Part shown: positions 59,071 through 64,000 of the stretch, one piece after another | Layout: each line of letters begins with the position of its first letter | Numbering within the stretch: position 1 is the stretch's first letter | Source of the DNA: Cyclina sinensis | Taxonomy: Eukaryota; Mollusca; Bivalvia; Venerida; Veneridae | Assembly (NCBI GenBank): GCA_012932295.1 | Contig: JAAONU010000016.1 | Span: forward strand, 41,261,241-41,325,240 | DNA length: 64,000 nt | Direction: 5' to 3' | The notes under the pieces: generated by a model | The model's database searches: none | Seen by the model: the letters and a program-made list of their open reading frames with translations, nothing else | Told to the model about the DNA's origin: nothing | Program-made: the position numbers and the translations under genes

Positions 59071-59579
59071 TATAGTTACTTTTCCATTTGATTTGTGTAC
59101 ATAATTTTCTAACATTTATTATATTATTATAAAAGCAATAATGTTTGTGTATTTGCAATGCAGTATATCATTATATGAACTAAATTCAATAAGACAAATA
59201 CATTTTGCTTTAAAAGTCTAGCCATCCATTATTAATTCAATTCCATTCTGATAATTTTCAGAATAATACACTTCAATTCGTTGTTTTTCTCTACTTAGTA
59301 CTAAATCCTATGAATGAAAGCATTTCGGAGAGCATAACACTTTTCCACCTGTTTCTTTTAAATAGGATGTTTTCTGTTAATTCAGAAAGTGCAAATAAAA
59401 TACTAGCATGTGCCTTGAGCAATAAATCTACATTCTGAATTAGGTTATTCTGATATAGACTATTTTTTTAGTTTAGCTTTGTTGTCAATACCGAAAGGCA
59501 TATTTTATTGGGTTGCGATAAAGTACGGTAACCGTCTGTGTAAATCACACAATTATATCTGAATTGTAAACATTGACAT
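59071..59579. other. Non-coding stretch, nothing recognised
   Basis: AT-rich; no supported feature. Confidence 0.5.
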
Positions 59580-60460
59580 TTTATTTTCATTCATAGGCAT
59601 TGTTACAAGAATAGCACTAAGGTGGTTAAATTCACCGAGGTCAACCGATACACACTAACTTAAGAATTTGGTTCCTAAAATGGCTCTAAAACGCCATCTA
59701 AGATATCCATTGTTCGTTCCACTTCTAAAGATTCTGTCCGACGTTCAGACAGTTCGCATCTTCTACATTCATAAATGATTATTAGATTTCAAAACGTCAG
59801 TTGTAAGTTTGAAAACCATATGATGTTTTAGATTTATTGTCTAAACATATTACAAATGATTTATGAAGTAAAGGGAGTGAAATGTATCATTTTCACACAA
59901 ACAACATTAATCATCACAGAAATAAGGCTGGTGTCGTCTCGAAAAGATAATGTTGTCTCAGTTTACATAACATGATAGATACGAACAGTGAAAGCGAAAT
60001 AAATATCTATCAAAAATATATGATACCCACAGACAATCTTAATTGATATGTAATATATATTTGAAAATAATTTGGTATACAATACACATCACATTAATAT
60101 TGACGATGTTGTTGATCAATGTATTATGCTATGTTGATACCCGTAAATCCTTGAAAAGACGTCAAAATACTGAATTGTTTACCAAGCCTATTTATTTCTC
60201 TTATTTTAGATGGGACAAACTTTATCCTGGCAGGAAGAGCACTTGTTCAGAGAATATTTATTAAACGGAATTTGCTTAGACGTCGGACATTTCTTTGGTT
60301 TTCTTAGTGTTTTTTTTTATAGTTGTAGTCCATTATTTAGCTTTTGGCTCACTTGAACATAACGTGCTTAATTTATTATCAGGTTTGTCTGTCGTCGTTC
60401 GTCATATTTAGGTTTAAAGGACATCTCCTCCGGTATTGGTGCTTATAACTTGATTAAACG
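59580..60460 (+). repeat. Third, diverged copy of the 43.1-44.4 kb block
   Basis: Aligns with 43160-44380 throughout, about 75-80% by eye. A roughly 95-bp stretch starting at 60209 (ATGGGACAAACTTTATCCTG) is far more conserved than its surroundings. It lacks HINE-like element 5. Confidence 0.6.
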
Positions 60461-60479
60461 TGACAATTGTTTTTTTGAG

Positions 60480-61935
60480 AATATTCTTCCGTGCAGAACT
60501 TATCTGGCAACTAGAAGGAGAATTGTCTGAAACCACAAGACTTAAAGCTCTTTAACATTGTATGAAGCGTTGTCTGATGATCGGCCACTAAGACCGTCCA
60601 AAATTGTTCCTTTGTGGTTATTGGTCTTCTCCTACAGGTCACGTTTTACACAGACATACATAAGGCAGATTTCTATTACATTTGATATGTATTATTTGCT
60701 AACGAACCTCATCTGAGATTATTCAAATTCGCCCATTTAAGCACGAAGTGTTCATGGTGTGATATTTTGACGTGAATTTGTCCGTCGTTTGTTCGTTCGC
60801 TCTTCTGTCAACTTGTCAGTTAAACAACATTTTACCATTAAACACTGGATGAAAGCTCAAACTTCGTTTGGGTATTTTTGCAAAGATGTTCTACCAAAGT
60901 TGTAAGAAAAACTGAAATCCACTCGGTACTGTGGTTGCTATGGCAACAAAAGTGAAAAAGTTCTTGTCCAGAACGCAACTCATGCACCTTAGATTTGTAA
61001 TATGTAGCACTGCATAGTAAACCTCTACCAAAGTTCTTCAAAATATGGCTGCTAGGTAATAATTGACCCCGCCTCAGGGATCACATGTTTTACACAGATT
61101 TTAGGAAAGGAAGACATGGAAATTTTTCATGTAAAAAACCGCATGTCACAGAGCTAATATTTGATGTGTAGCAGACCGCATCAAAATATACTTAAATTTT
61201 GGCTCCTTGGTCAAAATTGAGCCACAATATTTAGTATATATGATTGTGTAGTTGAATTTCATCAAATTGTCCAAGTCATGGCCGCTGGGTCGGAATTGGC
61301 CCTAGCAGGGATCACATGTTTTACATAGAATTATTTTGCAAAAATTTGAACATCTTATCAAGAACCACAAGTCACAGAGCTTAAGTATTGTCTAGTAGTT
61401 TCAACAAAAAAAATTCAAATATTGGTGGTCCCTATTCAAAATTGGCCCCGCCCTAGGGGTCACATGATTTATAAAGAAAAAGCTTTTAAAATGTTCTTGT
61501 TTGTTTCACCTACTGGATAGAAAATTGAACTATACTTATAATTTTGCATGCGGTTTTCAACTTTAATCTTAGCTGACATCAACTTTGATCTACTGACCTA
61601 CTTTCTTCTTTTTTTGCAGCTGCAGTATAAAAAATGCACTAAACATAACTGCATGCGGATTTCAGCTTTGACGTTGGCCGACATTGACCTTGTGCTACTG
61701 ACCTACTTACTGTTTTTGAAGTTTCTATGAAATTTTGACCAGATGTACAATTTATGATGTAGATATCAACTTCAGCATTGGGTGAACTTACCTTGTTTCC
61801 TTCCTTGCTGTTTTATTGCCCTCTTGATTGCCTTGCGTGCGTGCGTCCATGCGTGTGTGTGTATGAAATAATTTATGACTTTGTATATGCTGCATTGAGC
61901 AGTTACTTCCAGGTGAGCGATTCAGGAATAAAATG
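60480..61935 (+). repeat. Degenerate HINE-like core array
   Basis: Units resembling those of element 8: TTGTCTGAAACCACAAGACT near 60520, CCAAAGTTCTTCAAAATATG near 61030, AAAATTGGCCCCGCCCTAGG near 61437, then TACTGACCTACTTTCTTC units at 61590-61710. It closes with CAGGTGAGCGATTCAGGA at 61911. A GT-rich tract lies at 61836-61862. The start is unclear, though GGCTCACTTGAAC near 60346 could be it. Confidence 0.5.
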
Positions 61936-62130
61936 ATAGGAGATCTGAGAATTCGTGATGATTAATATCATTAAATGTTCTAAATAACGTCTGTCCAAGC
62001 GTGTTGAAGCTGTAATTTTCTTGATGTCGAATGACAAAAAAAAGAAATGGAAACGTCTATATTAGTAAATAAAAATATTCAGTGATGCGCAAGTTTCAGC
62101 ATCTCGTAGGACTGTAATTGTTGGACATTT

Positions 62131-62334
62131 CTACACATCAGCCTGATATATCCAAGCAAGTCTAAATGAAAGAGAAATGTTTTGCCGATCGAATGATGCT
62201 TAAAATTTTGTATTAGGATAACTATATTTTGATAAAACTTCGGATATTTTAAAACAGAACTCTCTTGTTATTGATTTAGTTCTTTTAATTTAAGTTAGGA
62301 CATGCGAGAAAGGGCAAATTGCAAAGTCAGTCCT
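62131..62334 (+). repeat. Start of a third tandem duplication unit
   Basis: Short matches to 48590-48720 (CAAGCAAGTC, GATCGAATGATG, AACTATAT, AAACAGAACTC) in the same order. It is then interrupted by the inverted-repeat element. Confidence 0.4.
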
Positions 62335-63713
62335 TAGGCGTATGGAAGGGGATATCCGCCATTTCACACATTATTGTATTTGTTATTTCAATATGCCAAT
62401 TTCTTTCCAATGCTGCCAATTCAATTTCTATGTTGCTTTTTAGAAGTGCATTATCCATATTTATATGTAAATTGCGATATTTTAATTATAACTCTACACT
62501 TAATGTTGTAAACATTGAAAACTAATGAGTTTTTTTAATTCAGTCATTAGAATTCATATGCAGATATTCTAATGATAATTAAGTGCTGAAATTGCTTGCT
62601 ATGCCAATAATGTGAAAATCGTCGAGTTATAATTAATATAATGGACTTTAAATGCAATTATTTTAATTATTATTAAGAATTTATTTTGCTAACTTTCTCG
62701 TTTTATCTGTATGCTTAACGTTTTATCTATGTGCTTAAAATGACATTGATAAACTTCTTATTCCTATTTTCAAATTTATTTTGATTTGCTCATATGCATG
62801 ACACTTTAGTCGTTGCAGTTAAATGTTGACAAGCAAGACTCGTTTCTTAGCGCTAAAATGGGACCTTTTAAGTAAAGGAGAATAACTGGTAAAAACTGTA
62901 AAAATAATAAACGTTCCCCATACCGTGTCCACACGAAGAAATTAAGTCCGCAAACGTCGTTGTGATATTGATAGTGATATAGATGTTCCATTCCCAAATT
63001 AAAGGTGATTCTGAACATTTAAATGATGACCCCTGGTGTCAAAATACAAAGCAACAGTCAAAGCTCCAACGCGGCGGTGACCTCGTTCTATCCTCGTGTT
63101 TCTTGTGGTTGTATATTCTCGCGAGGTAAAAATGGACGTTACACCGGGAAGGGAGCGGTTATTTTTTCTACGGCGACCTTTCGTAAAAATGCTGCCTGGT
63201 TCTCGGCTTCGATTTATAATGTCAAAATTATTATGAGAACAATCGTATTTTGTTGCAGCCATTTTTTTGAGGACGGTTATATGTTAGATAATGTTGGACT
63301 TTATATGCATATCTTTCTGGAAACAAATATATGTTTGATAATGGTTTTAGAAAGTTAGCAAAATACATTCTTAATGATAATTAAAATAATTGCATATAAA
63401 GTACATTAAATTAATTATATTTTAACAATTTTCATATTATTGGCATAGTAAGCAAATCAAATGCTTAATCATTATAAAAATATCTGCATATGAATTCTTA
63501 TGACAGAATAATAAAAATCATACTAGTTTTCAATGGTTGCAACATTTAATGTAGTGTTATAATTAAAATATCACAATTTATATACAAATATGGATAATGC
63601 ACTTCTAAAAAGCAACATGGGAAATGAATTGGCAGCGTTAAAAAGAAATTGTCATATTGAAATAACAAATACAGTAATGCGTGAAATGGCGGATATCCCC
63701 TTCCATATAGGCG
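62335..63713. mobile_element. Element with ~365-bp inverted repeats and 6-bp TSD
   Basis: TAGGCG at 62335-62340 and 63708-63713 flanks arms 62341-62705 and 63343-63707. The arms are inverse to each other (about 85-90% by eye) and begin TATGGAAGGGGATATCCGCC. The 640-bp centre has a GC-richer part (63020-63200). Long arms plus a 6-bp duplication recall Polinton-type ends, but the terminal bases do not fit the usual AG start and no Polinton gene is present. The superfamily is left open. Confidence 0.75.
62999..63262 (-). CDS. Unrecognised 87-aa frame inside the inverted-repeat element
   Basis: Reads from ATG at 63262 (context AAAATGGCT, a good eukaryotic start) through MAATKYDCSHNNFDIINRSR and a basic stretch GRRRKNNRS. 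It lies in the GC-richer centre of the element. No domain, signal peptide or membrane segment is visible. It may be a captured promoter plus first exon, as in the Mutator-like element at 57.8 kb, or a chance frame. An overlapping plus-strand frame (63023-63358) is less likely. Confidence 0.25.
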   Translation of the reverse strand: MAATKYDCSHNNFDIINRSREPGSIFTKGRRRKNNRSLPGVTSIFTSREYTTTRNTRIERGHRRVGALTVALYFDTRGHHLNVQNHL

Positions 63714-63955
63714 ACCCTAGTATCGTTGTTCACAATATATTCTATATTATCTGTCGCTAACATTGTTAAACATGTTTAAGAATTTCTGATATTTCAAATG
63801 CTATTTTTGTATGCTTTTGACTGTCAAGTCGCCTGTTTTATTTTTCATTTCTTACGTTAAAACATTGTATAGTAAGAGTACTGTGTATGGAAATAGTGAA
63901 ATGCCTTACACTGTATTTTTGTTTGTTTAGTGCTAATGTTTTTTTTCTTTTTTGA
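63714..63955. other. Non-coding stretch at window end
   Basis: AT-rich; no supported feature apart from the possible exon that follows. Confidence 0.45.
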
Positions 63956-63958
63956 AAC

Positions 63959-63985
63959 ATGAGTCGCGGCAAGACTGGAGGAGTG
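63959..63985 (+). CDS. Possible first coding exon (MSRGKTGGV), truncated by window
   Basis: ATG followed by eight codons reading SRGKTGGV, then a consensus 5' splice signal (GTAAGA). Serine, arginine, glycine and lysine at the start faintly recall histone H2A-type N-termini, but the similarity is short. Nothing downstream is available to confirm it. The call depends on the donor site and local base composition only. Confidence 0.18.
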
Positions 63986-64000
63986 GTAAGAAACTACATG

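Larger units (their letters stand above)
48560..62130 (+). repeat. Tandem segmental duplication, unit B (about 13.6 kb)
   Basis: Collinear with unit A at the anchors listed there. Sequence resembling the start of the unit (TCTAAGCAAGTCGAAAAATC and AATCGAATGATATTTCAGAG, near 48590-48650) appears again at about 62150-62210 (CCAAGCAAGTCTAAATGAAA, GATCGAATGATGCTTAAAAT). The array therefore appears to continue into a third unit. Confidence 0.6.

Noticed and set aside
63023..63358. Plus-strand frame of 111 aa in the inverted-repeat element
   Set aside because: It crosses from the centre into the right arm, lacks any domain and competes with the better-placed minus-strand start at 63262.

Overview
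The window reads as non-coding, repeat-dense genomic DNA from an animal, most probably a bivalve mollusc. It is AT-rich, has almost no long reading frames, and carries introns with GT/AG signals. It holds many bivalve-style dispersed elements: GTCY microsatellites, 145-170 bp tandem cores with AAGGTCAAGGTCAC, and tRNA-derived SINEs whose tails end in GGCGTTAAAC. No single-copy host gene is convincingly present. The species cannot be fixed from the sequence.

The one clear coding locus is a nearly intact DNA transposon at about 14.96-20.35 kb. It has two convergent spliced genes between matching terminal inverted repeats. The plus-strand gene (3 exons, 498 aa) has a SWIM zinc finger and a YqaJ/lambda-exonuclease-type nuclease domain. 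The minus-strand gene (3 exons, 482 aa) has a THAP DNA-binding domain, a helix-turn-helix and a DDE_Tnp_4 transposase core. This pairing fits the ISL2EU branch of the PIF/Harbinger-like transposons. A diverged copy of the flanking DNA without the transposon lies at 0.3-0.8 kb and serves as an empty site.

Layout. 0-14.5 kb: old repeats, a RecQ-helicase N-terminal remnant, a pearl/HINE-like element (2.8-4.2 kb), tandem arrays (9.3-10.2 kb and 10.6-10.8 kb), and a composite VNTR element flanked by 13-bp direct repeats (12.0-13.0 kb). 15-20.3 kb: the YqaJ/THAP-DDE transposon. 20.9-24.7 kb: a 3.8-kb TTAA-flanked element with no transposase, holding a nested MITE. 27-32 kb: two HINE-like elements and tRNA-derived SINEs. 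34.9-62.1 kb: an old tandem duplication of about 13.6 kb (unit A 34.9-48.5, unit B 48.6-62.1, start of a third unit after 62.1 kb), much interrupted by later insertions. Those insertions are several HINE-like elements, a foldback MITE built of CTCGTTCCCACGAG palindromes (40.2-40.9 kb), a TTAA MITE (54.0-54.5 kb), and a 60-bp satellite (57.1-58.8 kb) holding a Mutator-like element with a captured gene start (57.8-58.4 kb). 62.3-63.7 kb: an element with about 365-bp inverted repeats and a 6-bp target duplication.

The HINE-like elements share a terminal grammar: C-rich 5' terminus with an immediate inverted copy, GTCY microsatellite, tandem core, G-rich inverse of the 5' terminus, short hairpin, then CTTGTT or CTAGTT. 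This suggests one rolling-circle mechanism behind several families with different sequences. All calls come from reading the sequence; no database search was run.
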